A stretch of DNA of 40,552 nt from the NCBI GenBank assembly GCA_002307315.1, contig DBTZ01000005.1, forward strand, positions 1-40,552, given 5' to 3'. This document shows positions 7,441 to 15,302 of this stretch, piece by piece. The position numbers and the translations under genes are program-made. Position 1 is the stretch's first letter, and every line of letters begins with the position of its first letter. Source of the stretch: Alphaproteobacteria bacterium UBA1303 (GTDB lineage: Bacteria > Pseudomonadota > Alphaproteobacteria > Micropepsales > Micropepsaceae). The notes under the pieces were generated by a model. The model had not been told where the DNA came from and did no database searches. It saw only the letters and a list, made by a program, of their open reading frames with translations.

Positions 7441-10035
7441 TCAGTACTTGGCCGACAAAGTCAGCATGAGCGTACGCGGCGCAGCGGCATACACGCCGGG
7501 CTTGGTCGTACTGCGGCAGCTCGCCGTCGCCGAGGCGGCATAGCAAGTCTGCGTCGAGCCGATGTAGCCATAGTATTTCTTGTCAAACAGGTTATCCACA
7601 TTCAGGCGCAACGAAGACCCAACCATACCAAGATCGTCCAAATCGTAGGCAACGCTGGTGTTGACCTTGTAGTAGCTGGGTACCTTGATGTTGTTGGTTT
7701 CGGTAGCGAATTTGCGGCCGACGAACTTTGCGCCGAGACTGAAGTGCAACGTCGGAACGACGTTGTATTGCAGGTAGCCGGCAAACGTCCAATTGGGAAT
7801 ATTGGTCATCTGCTTGCCGGCAGTCGGGATATTGTACGAGATGGTGGTACTGCCGGAAGTATAGCTGCTTGGCATATCCCCGAGGATGCGCGCACTGGAA
7901 AACGAGCCGGAACCGTACACCGACAAATCCTTGGTGATCTGATAGGTGGCATCGACGTCCACGCCGGCGTTGTTCACGCCTTTGATGTTGTGGTCGTAAT
8001 ACATGTTCTCGTCCGGGTCGAAGCTCGATACGATACGATGCTTGACCTGCGTGTTCCACAGTACCAGAGAGGCGTTGAAGCCCTCGCTGAGGAAACGATA
8101 GCCGATCGTATAGGTAGTCGAAGTCTCGGGGGCCACCCTGGCGAACACCGAGTATCCCGTCGCGGTCGTGCCAGTCGCATTGTACAGATTATCGGTCTTC
8201 GGCGCCGCCATCTCTTGGGTATAATTGACGAAGATCAGATGCTCGTCGCCGAACGGCTTGAAGGTAAAGCCGATGTGCGGCAGGAACCGATTGTAGCGCA
8301 CGACGGCAGACTCCGGAGCCAGAAAATAACCGGAAACGCCAGTGAACGTCAGTCGACCGTACGTATCGGCGGCATTCGGTGCTTCGGTGGTACACAGCGG
8401 GTTATAGGAATCGCCGATCTTGGTGTAGCAATTCATGTTGAGATCGCGTTCCAGAAACGGCAAGCGGGCACCGATGCTTGCATGGACCATGTCATTGAGA
8501 AAATCGCCCTGATAGTCGAAGGAAACCTGATTGAGAATTGCCTTCGACCTGCGGTCGCGGCGACGAGCCTCGTATTTGCCGGTGCAAGCGGCCCGATTGG
8601 TATTGGCGGTCGGGCAATCGGCTGTGATGATTTTGTGGGCATCGTCGTCGTAACCTGCCCACATGCTGTATGGCCCGTTTACCGGATCGATCAAACCCAT
8701 CACGCCGGTCTGCACGTGCAGGCCATAATCGAGCGTATAGGCAACGCGCAGGGTATGGCCTTCGGCCGGCGCGTAGATGAAAGAGGTATTGAAACCCCAA
8801 CGGCGGGTATTGGTGGTATTGGGACGATAGATCATCACCTGATCGCGTACGTCGCCATCGCCGTTGAGATCGCAGCCGCCGGTACCGCCGGTGATGCAGC
8901 CATAGGCAGCCGTCGTGGCGGTCGAGGTCGTGCTCGAGTACGTGCCGCTGGCACCGACCAACTGCGGACTATGTTCGTACATGGTCGTCGTCGAACCGCC
9001 GTTCGCCAGCACATACTGCAGACTGGTATCCACCGTCACCGTCAATTCCGGCAGCAGATGCCACAACGAGGAGAGGCGGATATTCCCTGTGTCGGAAGGA
9101 TTGTTCTTAAGCTTGTACCAGTTCGAGCAGGTAGTCATGGTTTTGTCGGCAGAGGACGAAGACGGGGCCGTGACCGTACCGCTGGAATTGGTGTTGTAGA
9201 CGCAGGACGCGTCATAATCGGTCTTCCAATCGCTTTTGTTGATCCCGCCGCCGGTGTAATTGGGATAGTAGTAGTACGTATTGCGGCCGCGATTGAAACT
9301 TGCGGCAAGGTCGACCCACCCCAACGAACCGAAATCCTGATGGATATCGGCGTTCATTTGGGTCTTGAACATCTTGCCCGACCCTTTGAACTTGTCATAG
9401 TCCGAATACGAATACGTGACGTACCCACTGGTATCGAAGGGGCCGATTTTGCCGGTATCGATGCTGACGAAATCGCGTTTGAAGTTATTGGAACCGCCGG
9501 AAATGTTGGTGGTGACCGAAAATTCGTCGGCCGGCCGGCGCGCGCGGGTGGCAATGGTACCACCGGTCACGGCCGCGGTCGGGCTGTCCACGTCCGTGGT
9601 ACCCTGGTTGATATTGACGCGGGCGGTGATTTCGGGATCGATCATCTGGCTGGTGTACATGGCATAGTTGCCGGTATCGTTCAGGGGCATGCCATCCAGC
9701 GTTACCGAAATATGCGCATCGTCCTGGCCGTGCATACGGAAGCCGCCGCTCGAAGACGAACCGAAAGAATCGGTATTTTCGAAGTTAAATCCCGGCAGAT
9801 AGTTCAGGTTTTCGAAAAATGTCTGACCAGCAGTTTGCGTTTTGATGAAGTCCTGATTGATGGACGACGTCTGCTTCGCTGCCAGATCGAACGAAGACAA
9901 CCCCGACATATTTACCCGCGTGCCCGTCACCACGACGGTCTCAATCGCCTCCGAGCCGGTCGATTGCGCCAACGCGGGCGCCGCGAATACCGCCAGCGGA
10001 CACGCGCCAAGCAATAATGATTTCGTTAACCGCAT
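7441..10035 (-). CDS. TonB-dependent outer-membrane receptor (no STN domain)
   Basis: An 864-residue receptor that imports a bulky ligand through the outer membrane with energy from TonB-ExbBD. It has a signal peptide (MRLTKSLLLGACPLAVFAAPALAQ), a TonB box (ETVVVTG at about 32-38), a plug domain (NLNYLPGFNFEN, FRMHGQDDAHISVTLDGMPLNDTGNY, GTTDVDSPTAAVTGG) and a 22-strand barrel that ends LMLTLSAKY. Several loops are rich in Ser, Thr and Asn with spaced Cys pairs. It lacks the N-terminal STN domain, so it does not itself signal. AAGGGG precedes the ATG by seven bases. The ligand is unknown. Neighbours on both sides handle nucleic-acid products (S1/P1-type enzyme; nucleoside phosphorylase), so a nucleoside, nucleotide or oligonucleotide ligand is a reasonable inference only. 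Confidence 0.93.
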   Translation of the reverse strand: MRLTKSLLLGACPLAVFAAPALAQSTGSEAIETVVVTGTRVNMSGLSSFDLAAKQTSSINQDFIKTQTAGQTFFENLNYLPGFNFENTDSFGSSSSGGFRMHGQDDAHISVTLDGMPLNDTGNYAMYTSQMIDPEITARVNINQGTTDVDSPTAAVTGGTIATRARRPADEFSVTTNISGGSNNFKRDFVSIDTGKIGPFDTSGYVTYSYSDYDKFKGSGKMFKTQMNADIHQDFGSLGWVDLAASFNRGRNTYYYYPNYTGGGINKSDWKTDYDASCVYNTNSSGTVTAPSSSSADKTMTTCSNWYKLKNNPSDTGNIRLSSLWHLLPELTVTVDTSLQYVLANGGSTTTMYEHSPQLVGASGTYSSTTSTATTAAYGCITGGTGGCDLNGDGDVRDQVMIYRPNTTNTRRWGFNTSFIYAPAEGHTLRVAYTLDYGLHVQTGVMGLIDPVNGPYSMWAGYDDDAHKIITADCPTANTNRAACTGKYEARRRDRRSKAILNQVSFDYQGDFLNDMVHASIGARLPFLERDLNMNCYTKIGDSYNPLCTTEAPNAADTYGRLTFTGVSGYFLAPESAVVRYNRFLPHIGFTFKPFGDEHLIFVNYTQEMAAPKTDNLYNATGTTATGYSVFARVAPETSTTYTIGYRFLSEGFNASLVLWNTQVKHRIVSSFDPDENMYYDHNIKGVNNAGVDVDATYQITKDLSVYGSGSFSSARILGDMPSSYTSGSTTISYNIPTAGKQMTNIPNWTFAGYLQYNVVPTLHFSLGAKFVGRKFATETNNIKVPSYYKVNTSVAYDLDDLGMVGSSLRLNVDNLFDKKYYGYIGSTQTCYAASATASCRSTTKPGVYAAAPRTLMLTLSAKY

Positions 10036-10489
10036 AGTCTTACCCCTTCAGTTGATCGAGCAGCACCCCGTCACGACACGAGACAGCCGCAGCGCTTTGA
10101 TCGCCGTTTGAATAACCGGATTGGAATAAGGGCGACGTCGGCACGACCACGGACATCCCATGCCGCCATGCAACAGACCGCCGCCATCGCTCCACCCCAC
10201 TGCACTACACACGCTTCGTACGCACGCCGCTTTTTCGTTAACGGATAGCGAGACAAACCCAACGCCACGCGTGCAGGCGGCGTCTTCTGCCGCCCTATTA
10301 CTCGTGATATATCTGGGGTTTTATGACAACGCAGTGCTTTTTCCGCCACACGCGCTGCTTAAGATAAATTAATCACGGAAAAGAGGGTTAACCGTATCGG
10401 CAACCCCATTTCGGCCGGCATTCATGCTCAATTTTGCGGATTTCTGCTTGTTTGATGGTCAACCGCAAACGAAGGCGACACCGGCCGTT
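10036..10489. other. Intergenic region of 454 bases upstream of the TonB receptor
   Basis: No convincing gene is seen. It holds the promoter region and a long leader of the receptor. On the minus strand TTGTCA (10329-10324) followed after 10 bases by GATATATC (10313-10306) resembles the spacing of housekeeping promoters in Caulobacter, but the match is loose. A small inverted repeat GGGCGGCAGAAGACGCCGCC lies at about 10294-10275. The 3' side near 10375-10489 would hold the end of the nucleoside phosphorylase transcript; no strong terminator was found there. Confidence 0.35.
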
Positions 10490-11314
10490 TTATTGCGCCA
10501 GAAAGTTCAGCAGCAACTTGGCAAAGGAGTCGTATACGGCGGTGGCCGCGGCGAGCGTCTCGGCGTGGGTGAGCGGCACCGTCGACAACCCGGCGGCCAG
10601 GTTAGTCACCACCGAAATGCCGGCCACGTCGATGCCGCAATGCCGCGCCACCAGGCATTCGGGCACGGTGGACATACCCACCACATCGGCGCCCAGGTTG
10701 GCGAACATCCGCACCTCGGCCGGGGTCTCGAAATTGGGACCGAACGCATAAAGATAGATGCCGCCCTTCAGCGCCACCCCGGCCGTCTTCGCCGCCGCAA
10801 GCAGTCCGGCGCGCATTTTCTCGTCGTAGGCGTTCGACATGTCGAAGAAACGCGGGCCGATGCGCGCGTCGTTGGGACCGATCAACGGATTGAAGCCGGA
10901 AAAATTGATGTGATCGGAAATCGCCACCAAGGTTCCGGCGGGATAGTCGGGCTTCAAGCCGCCCGAGGCGTTGGTGAGGATCAGCCGCTTCACCCCCAGC
11001 GCCTTCAGGGTGCGCACCGGCGCGGCGACGGTCTCGCGCGAATGTCCTTCGTAAGGGTGCGCCCGCCCGGAGAGAATCGCCACGCCTCGCCCGGCGATCT
11101 TTCCCACCGCCAGCTTGCCGGCATGCCCCGCAACCGCCGATGCGGCAAACCCCGGAATGTCGCCGTAGGGCATCTCCGCCGCCGCTTCGAGGTTTTCGGC
11201 GAAACGGCCCAGGCCGCTGCCCAAGATCAGCGCGGTTGCAGGAAAATCCGCCCCCAGGCGCGCCCGCACCGCTTCCGCCGCCCGTTCCATCGCCTCGAAA
11301 TCGTCGATCGCCAT
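10490..11314 (-). CDS. punA: Purine nucleoside phosphorylase (trimeric class)
   Basis: A 274-residue cytosolic enzyme that splits inosine, guanosine and their deoxy forms with phosphate into free base and (deoxy)ribose 1-phosphate. The class signature is clear: ILGSGLGRFAENLE (phosphate loop), GRAHPYEGHS (His of the active site), ILTNASGGL, SDHINFSGFNPLIGPND, GPNFETPAEVRM (the purine-binding Glu), VGMSTVPE and SVVTNLAAGL (the base-binding Asn). ATG at 11314 (MAIDDFEAMERA) is preferred; the frame runs 14 codons further upstream, but that extension has no family resemblance. It is divergent from deoB, with 82 bases between, so one control region may serve both. DeoB can use the pentose 1-phosphate it makes. 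Confidence 0.93.
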   Translation of the reverse strand: MAIDDFEAMERAAEAVRARLGADFPATALILGSGLGRFAENLEAAAEMPYGDIPGFAASAVAGHAGKLAVGKIAGRGVAILSGRAHPYEGHSRETVAAPVRTLKALGVKRLILTNASGGLKPDYPAGTLVAISDHINFSGFNPLIGPNDARIGPRFFDMSNAYDEKMRAGLLAAAKTAGVALKGGIYLYAFGPNFETPAEVRMFANLGADVVGMSTVPECLVARHCGIDVAGISVVTNLAAGLSTVPLTHAETLAAATAVYDSFAKLLLNFLAQ

Positions 11315-11396
11315 TGCCGTTCCCGATATTGTGCGCACATAGACAAGCCAGCGCATTCTTGAAACAATATAGATTCATTCTTGGGGAAAAGCAGCC

Positions 11397-12578
11397 TTGC
11401 GCGCCATCGTTTCCGTTCTCGACTCTTTTGGCATCGGCGAAGCCCCGGACGCCGCCCGTTTCGGCGATGTCGGCGCCAATACCTTCGCCACGCTTTTGCA
11501 GGCCGGCCCCTTGAACGTTCCCAACCTGCTGAGCCTCGGCCTAGGGCTGGCGGCACACGAGGCCGATCCCAAGGTTCCCGCCCTGATGCGCGGCGCGCCC
11601 TGCGGGCTGTACGGCTATGCCGCCGAAAAGAGCAAAGGCAAGGACACCCCCAGCGGTCATTGGGAGATGATGGGCCTGCCGGTGGAAACCGACTGGGGCT
11701 ATTTCCCCGACACCGTTCCCGCCTTTCCCGCCGAACTGACGGCCGCGCTAATCTGCGAAGCAAAGCTGCCCGGTATCTTGGGCGATTGTCACGCCTCGGG
11801 CACCGTCATCCTCGACCGCTTCGGCGAGGAACACATCCGATCCGGCCAACCGATCTGCTACACCTCGGCGGATTCGGTGTTCCAGATCGCTGCCCACGAA
11901 GAACATTTCGGCCTCGATCGCCTGTATGAGGTGTGCGAGATCGCCCGCAAGCTGGTGGACCCCTACCGCATCGGCCGGGTAATCGCCCGCCCCTTCGTCG
12001 GCGAGCAGACGGGTGCGTTCAGGCGCACCGCCAACCGCCACGACATCGCTACCCCACCGCACGCCCGAACATTGCTCGATGTGGCCAAGGCCCAGGGGCG
12101 CGAGGTATGGGGTATCGGCAAGATCTTCGATATTTTTGCCGGCAGCGGCCTTACCAAAAGCACCAAGGCGGCAGGCAACGACGCACTGTTTACCGCCACG
12201 CTGGAAAACCTGCGCGCGGCACCCGACGGTTCCATCGTCTTCGCCAACTTCGTCGACTTCGACCAAAACTACGGCCACCGCCGCGACGTTGCCGGCTATG
12301 CCAGGGCACTGGAAGCTTTCGATGCCCGCATGCCCGAACTTTTTGCCCTGCTGAAGCCCGGCGACCTCGCCGTCTTCACCGCCGATCACGGCTGCGATCC
12401 CGCTTATCCGGGCACCGATCACACCCGCGAATACGTGCCGGTGCTCGCCTGCGGTCACTCCGTCGCGCCGCGCAACATAGGCCGTCGCGAAAGCTTTGCC
12501 GACATCGCCCAAAGTCTGGCCCGGCACCTTCGCCTGCCCGCTTTGCCGGCGGGAACCTCATTCTTGGATGCACCATGA
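11397..12578 (+). CDS. deoB: Phosphopentomutase
   Basis: A 393-residue enzyme of the alkaline-phosphatase superfamily that interconverts (deoxy)ribose 1-phosphate and 5-phosphate, linking nucleoside breakdown to central metabolism. Metal and active-site motifs are VLDSFGIGEAPDA at the N-terminus, KDTPSGHWEMMG near residue 83, FANFVDFDQNYGHRRD near 283 and FTADHGCDPAYPGTDHTRE near 330. The phosphorylated Thr of the D-T-x-T-GHWE motif is kept; the second Thr is Ser here, a mild change. The start is TTG (RAIVSVLDS follows), with GGGGAAA upstream; the protein aligns with its family from this residue. Its stop overlaps the ATG of amn (ATGA), so the two are coupled. It is divergent from the purine nucleoside phosphorylase gene that produces its substrate. 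Confidence 0.95.
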   Translation: MRAIVSVLDSFGIGEAPDAARFGDVGANTFATLLQAGPLNVPNLLSLGLGLAAHEADPKVPALMRGAPCGLYGYAAEKSKGKDTPSGHWEMMGLPVETDWGYFPDTVPAFPAELTAALICEAKLPGILGDCHASGTVILDRFGEEHIRSGQPICYTSADSVFQIAAHEEHFGLDRLYEVCEIARKLVDPYRIGRVIARPFVGEQTGAFRRTANRHDIATPPHARTLLDVAKAQGREVWGIGKIFDIFAGSGLTKSTKAAGNDALFTATLENLRAAPDGSIVFANFVDFDQNYGHRRDVAGYARALEAFDARMPELFALLKPGDLAVFTADHGCDPAYPGTDHTREYVPVLACGHSVAPRNIGRRESFADIAQSLARHLRLPALPAGTSFLDAP

Positions 12579-14143
12579 AAAAAACAGCAAAAGCAACGAG
12601 CGCAAAAGTGGCCCGCGCGCATAGCGCGCTGCTCGACATAAGCGCGCGCGAAGCGCGCGACGGTTTTGCGCGCAAAGTTGCGAAAAAACCAAAGACATCC
12701 TTCGATACCGATTTTGCCACCGACCTGCAGCTCATCGCCACACCCCAAGCCGCCTACGAGCGACTGGTCGAGCTTTACGACGAAGCGATCGCCGGCATCG
12801 AAAAAAGCTTCAACGCCTTTGCCGCAAAAGGCACGCTGCCGAAACAGCATCCGACCTATCCCTATCTTTGCGTCGATGTGGAATACGGCGAAGAAACGGC
12901 TCCGACCAGCCTCGCCTTCGGTCGGGTGTCGCATCAGGGCCGTTACGGCACCACGGTAACCGCACCCCGATTGTTCCGCCGCTATTTCCTCGAACAATTG
13001 GCGCTGCTCGCGCGGAACTACAAAACCGCGGTCTATGTCGGACGAAGCCGCGATCCCATTCCGCTGACCTTCGCGGTCGAACGCGCGGCGGCGACGATGC
13101 GCTGGCGCGAGCGGCGGAAACTGGCCGAGTATTTTCCCCTGCCCCGGCTCGACACCGCCCACGACGATCTGGTCGACGGCGGCATGTGGAACGGCCAAGG
13201 CCCGGCGCCGCTGTCGCTGTTTTCGGCCGAGCGGATCGACATCTCGCTGCACCGCCTGCGCCACTATACCGGCACCGATCCGACCTATTTTCAGGACTTC
13301 GTGCTGTTCACCAACTATCAGCGCTACATCGACGAATTCGTGACCTATGCCAGGGGCGAAATCGCCGCGGGTCGTGCCTCGTGCTTCGTCGAACCCGGCA
13401 ACCGCCTCACCGCGCCGGGCAAGGAACCCGACCGTCCGCTGCTGGCCAAGCCGCCACAGATGCCGGCCTATCATCTGGTGCAGCCGCACGCCACCGGCAT
13501 CACCCTCGTCAACATCGGCGTCGGCCCGTCCAACGCCAAAACCGTCACCGACCATCTGGCGGTCTTACGTCCGCACGTCTGGCTGATGGTCGGCCATTGC
13601 GGAGGCTTGCGCGATAGCCAGCGGCTGGGCGACTACGTGCTGGCGCACGCGTACTTGCGAGACGATCAGGTACTCGACGCCATGCTGCCGGTGGAAATTC
13701 CGGTGCCGCCGATCGCCGAAGTGCAGGTGGCGCTGGCGCAGGCGGTGAACGAAATCGACGGCGCCAAGGGCCACCACATCAAAGAACGGTTGCGCACCGG
13801 CACCGTGGTTACCACCTCGGATCGCAACTGGGAACTGCGTTTTGCCAAGCAGGCGCGGCGGTTCAACCAGTCGCGCGCCATCGCCATCGACATGGAGAGC
13901 GCCACCATCGCCGCCAACGGCTATCGCTTCCGCGTACCCTACGGTACGCTGTTGTGCGTTTCGGATCGCCCTCTGCACGGCGAAATAAAACTGCCCGGTA
14001 TGGCCGACGCCTTCTACGAGGAACGCGTCGCCCAGCACTTGCGCATCGGCATCCGCGCGCTGGAGTTGTTGCGCGACAGCGCCAGCGCCGGCTCGCTCCA
14101 TTCCCGCAAGCTGCGCAGCTTTACCGAACCGGCGTTCAGGTAG
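12575..14143 (+). CDS. amn: AMP nucleosidase
   Basis: A 522-residue enzyme that hydrolyses AMP to adenine and ribose 5-phosphate, setting the size of the AMP pool. Residues about 55-200 hold the regulatory N-terminal domain (HPTYPYLCVDVEY, SHQGRYGTTVTAPRLFRRY). From about 305 follows the phosphorylase-like catalytic domain: TLVNIGVGPSNAKTVTDHL, VGHCGGLRDSQRLGDYVLA, AIDMESATIAANGYRFRVPYG and CVSDRPLHGEIKLPG. The ATG overlaps the deoB stop. Residues 9-33 are encoded by a palindromic repeat (separate entry) and, with the basic stretch around them, form an extension of about 50 residues before recognisable family sequence begins (TPQAAYERLVELYDEA). Adenine made here is a substrate for the deaminase at 16304. 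Confidence 0.93.
   Translation: MKKTAKATSAKVARAHSALLDISAREARDGFARKVAKKPKTSFDTDFATDLQLIATPQAAYERLVELYDEAIAGIEKSFNAFAAKGTLPKQHPTYPYLCVDVEYGEETAPTSLAFGRVSHQGRYGTTVTAPRLFRRYFLEQLALLARNYKTAVYVGRSRDPIPLTFAVERAAATMRWRERRKLAEYFPLPRLDTAHDDLVDGGMWNGQGPAPLSLFSAERIDISLHRLRHYTGTDPTYFQDFVLFTNYQRYIDEFVTYARGEIAAGRASCFVEPGNRLTAPGKEPDRPLLAKPPQMPAYHLVQPHATGITLVNIGVGPSNAKTVTDHLAVLRPHVWLMVGHCGGLRDSQRLGDYVLAHAYLRDDQVLDAMLPVEIPVPPIAEVQVALAQAVNEIDGAKGHHIKERLRTGTVVTTSDRNWELRFAKQARRFNQSRAIAIDMESATIAANGYRFRVPYGTLLCVSDRPLHGEIKLPGMADAFYEERVAQHLRIGIRALELLRDSASAGSLHSRKLRSFTEPAFR
12593..12671. repeat. Palindromic repeat inside the amn coding sequence
   Basis: The outer arms gcgcaaaa (12600-12607) and ttttgcgc (12664-12671) are exact complements. 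Between them lie further nested GCGCGC palindromes. The same arms bound the palindrome at 24145-24171. The 19 bases gcaacgagcgcaaaagtgg at 12593-12611 recur exactly at 23170-23188 in an intergenic region. The copy here is read in frame as part of AMP nucleosidase. Confidence 0.7.
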
Positions 14144-14269
14144 GAAAATATCCGCCAAAAGCCTTTCCCTGCGGCGAAAAAGAGAGACTTTTTTCCGCCG
14201 GCATAGCGGATAAAACTATCGCTGGCGGCGGAAACATGCTCTGATCCGTAATGGTTGGAGTACAGGTTT

Positions 14270-15298
14270 ATGATTGACCAGCGGTTTTTCCGCCGTGCGG
14301 GGCCGTTTGCTTTGGCGCACGTTGCCGAACGTATCGGCGGCAGGATTACGCATCCCGAATATGCGGATCGCCCGGTTCACGATATCGCCGCGCCCGATTG
14401 TGCCGGCGAAAACGACGTCAGCGTTTTTAGCGACAGGCGCTTTTGCGAAGCGTGCGGAAAAAGCGCCGCGCTGGCGTTGATTACCAGCCCCAAACTTGCC
14501 GAGTATCTGCCCCAGCGCCCGCTGCTGGAGGTACCCGAGCCGCGGCTGGCCTTCGCGCTGGCCGGGCTTTTGTTCTATCCGCCGGACGAAAAGGATGCGC
14601 GCATCGACGAGCGCGCGCACATCGATCCCACTGCGCTGATCGGCGAAGGCTGCCGCATCGAAGCGGGGGTCTTCGTCGGCGCCGGCGCCGTTGTAGGGGG
14701 ACGCTGCCGCATCGATGCGAACGCGGCGATCGGCAAAGGCGTCGTGCTGGGCGACGATTGCCGCATCGGCGCCAATGCGTCCGTCGGCCATGCCGTGTTG
14801 GGCGCGCGCGTCGTCATCGCCGCCGGCGCGGTGATCGGCAGCGAAGGCTACGGTTTCGTTCCCTCGCCAACCGGGCTTGTGCATGTGCCGCAGCTCGGCC
14901 GGGTGATGATCGGCGACGATGTCGAAATCGGCAACAACTGCACCATCGACCGCGGCGCGCTCGGCGACACCGTCATCGGCTGCGGCAGCAAATTCGACAA
15001 TCTGGTGCATATCGCCCACAACGTAAGGATCGGCAAGTTCTGCATTATCACCGCCCAGGTCGGCATCGCCGGTTCCTCGACGGTGGGCGATTTCACCATG
15101 ATCGGCGGCCAGACCGCGATTGCCGATCACGTCAATATCGGCGCCAACGTAAAAATCGTGGCGCAGAGCGGCGTCATTCGCGACATCCCCGACGGAGAAA
15201 CCATGGCGGGAAGCCCGACCATGCCGATCCGTCAGTGGCACCGCATGACCGCCGCGCTGCTACGCATGGGCAAAGGCAAGCGGAACGCGCCCGAATGA
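14270..15298 (+). CDS. lpxD: UDP-3-O-acylglucosamine N-acyltransferase
   Basis: A 342-residue enzyme of lipid A synthesis that adds a 3-hydroxyacyl chain to UDP-3-O-acyl-glucosamine. An N-terminal uridine-binding domain (VHDIAAPDCAGENDVSVFSD) is followed by a left-handed beta-helix built of hexapeptide repeats (about 105-300; for example VFVGAGAVVGGRCRI). The catalytic His lies in NLVHIAHNVRIG, and the trimer tail MPIRQWHRMTAALLRM ends the chain. GGAG nine bases before ATG 14270 sets the start; the frame also allows TTG at 14255. In most relatives lpxD stands in the bamA-lpxD-fabZ-lpxA cluster, but here it is alone between amn and an unrelated minus-strand gene, so it could be a second copy. 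Confidence 0.93.
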   Translation: MIDQRFFRRAGPFALAHVAERIGGRITHPEYADRPVHDIAAPDCAGENDVSVFSDRRFCEACGKSAALALITSPKLAEYLPQRPLLEVPEPRLAFALAGLLFYPPDEKDARIDERAHIDPTALIGEGCRIEAGVFVGAGAVVGGRCRIDANAAIGKGVVLGDDCRIGANASVGHAVLGARVVIAAGAVIGSEGYGFVPSPTGLVHVPQLGRVMIGDDVEIGNNCTIDRGALGDTVIGCGSKFDNLVHIAHNVRIGKFCIITAQVGIAGSSTVGDFTMIGGQTAIADHVNIGANVKIVAQSGVIRDIPDGETMAGSPTMPIRQWHRMTAALLRMGKGKRNAPE

Positions 15299-15302
15299 TC
15301 GC

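Noticed and set aside
7744..10017. A 757-codon open frame on the plus strand, opposite the TonB receptor gene
   Set aside because: Antisense shadow of a GC-rich gene. The minus-strand reading has a signal peptide, TonB box, plug and barrel end; the plus-strand product has no recognisable fold.
11933..12574. Upstream part of a long frame that contains amn
   Set aside because: Out-of-frame reading of deoB. The ATG at 12575, on the overlap with the deoB stop, is the supported start.
14170..14245. Imperfect inverted repeat (TTTCCGCCGGC … GGCGGCGGAAA) between amn and lpxD
   Set aside because: Considered as a terminator for amn, but the T-run precedes rather than follows the hairpin on the plus strand, and the minus strand has none either.
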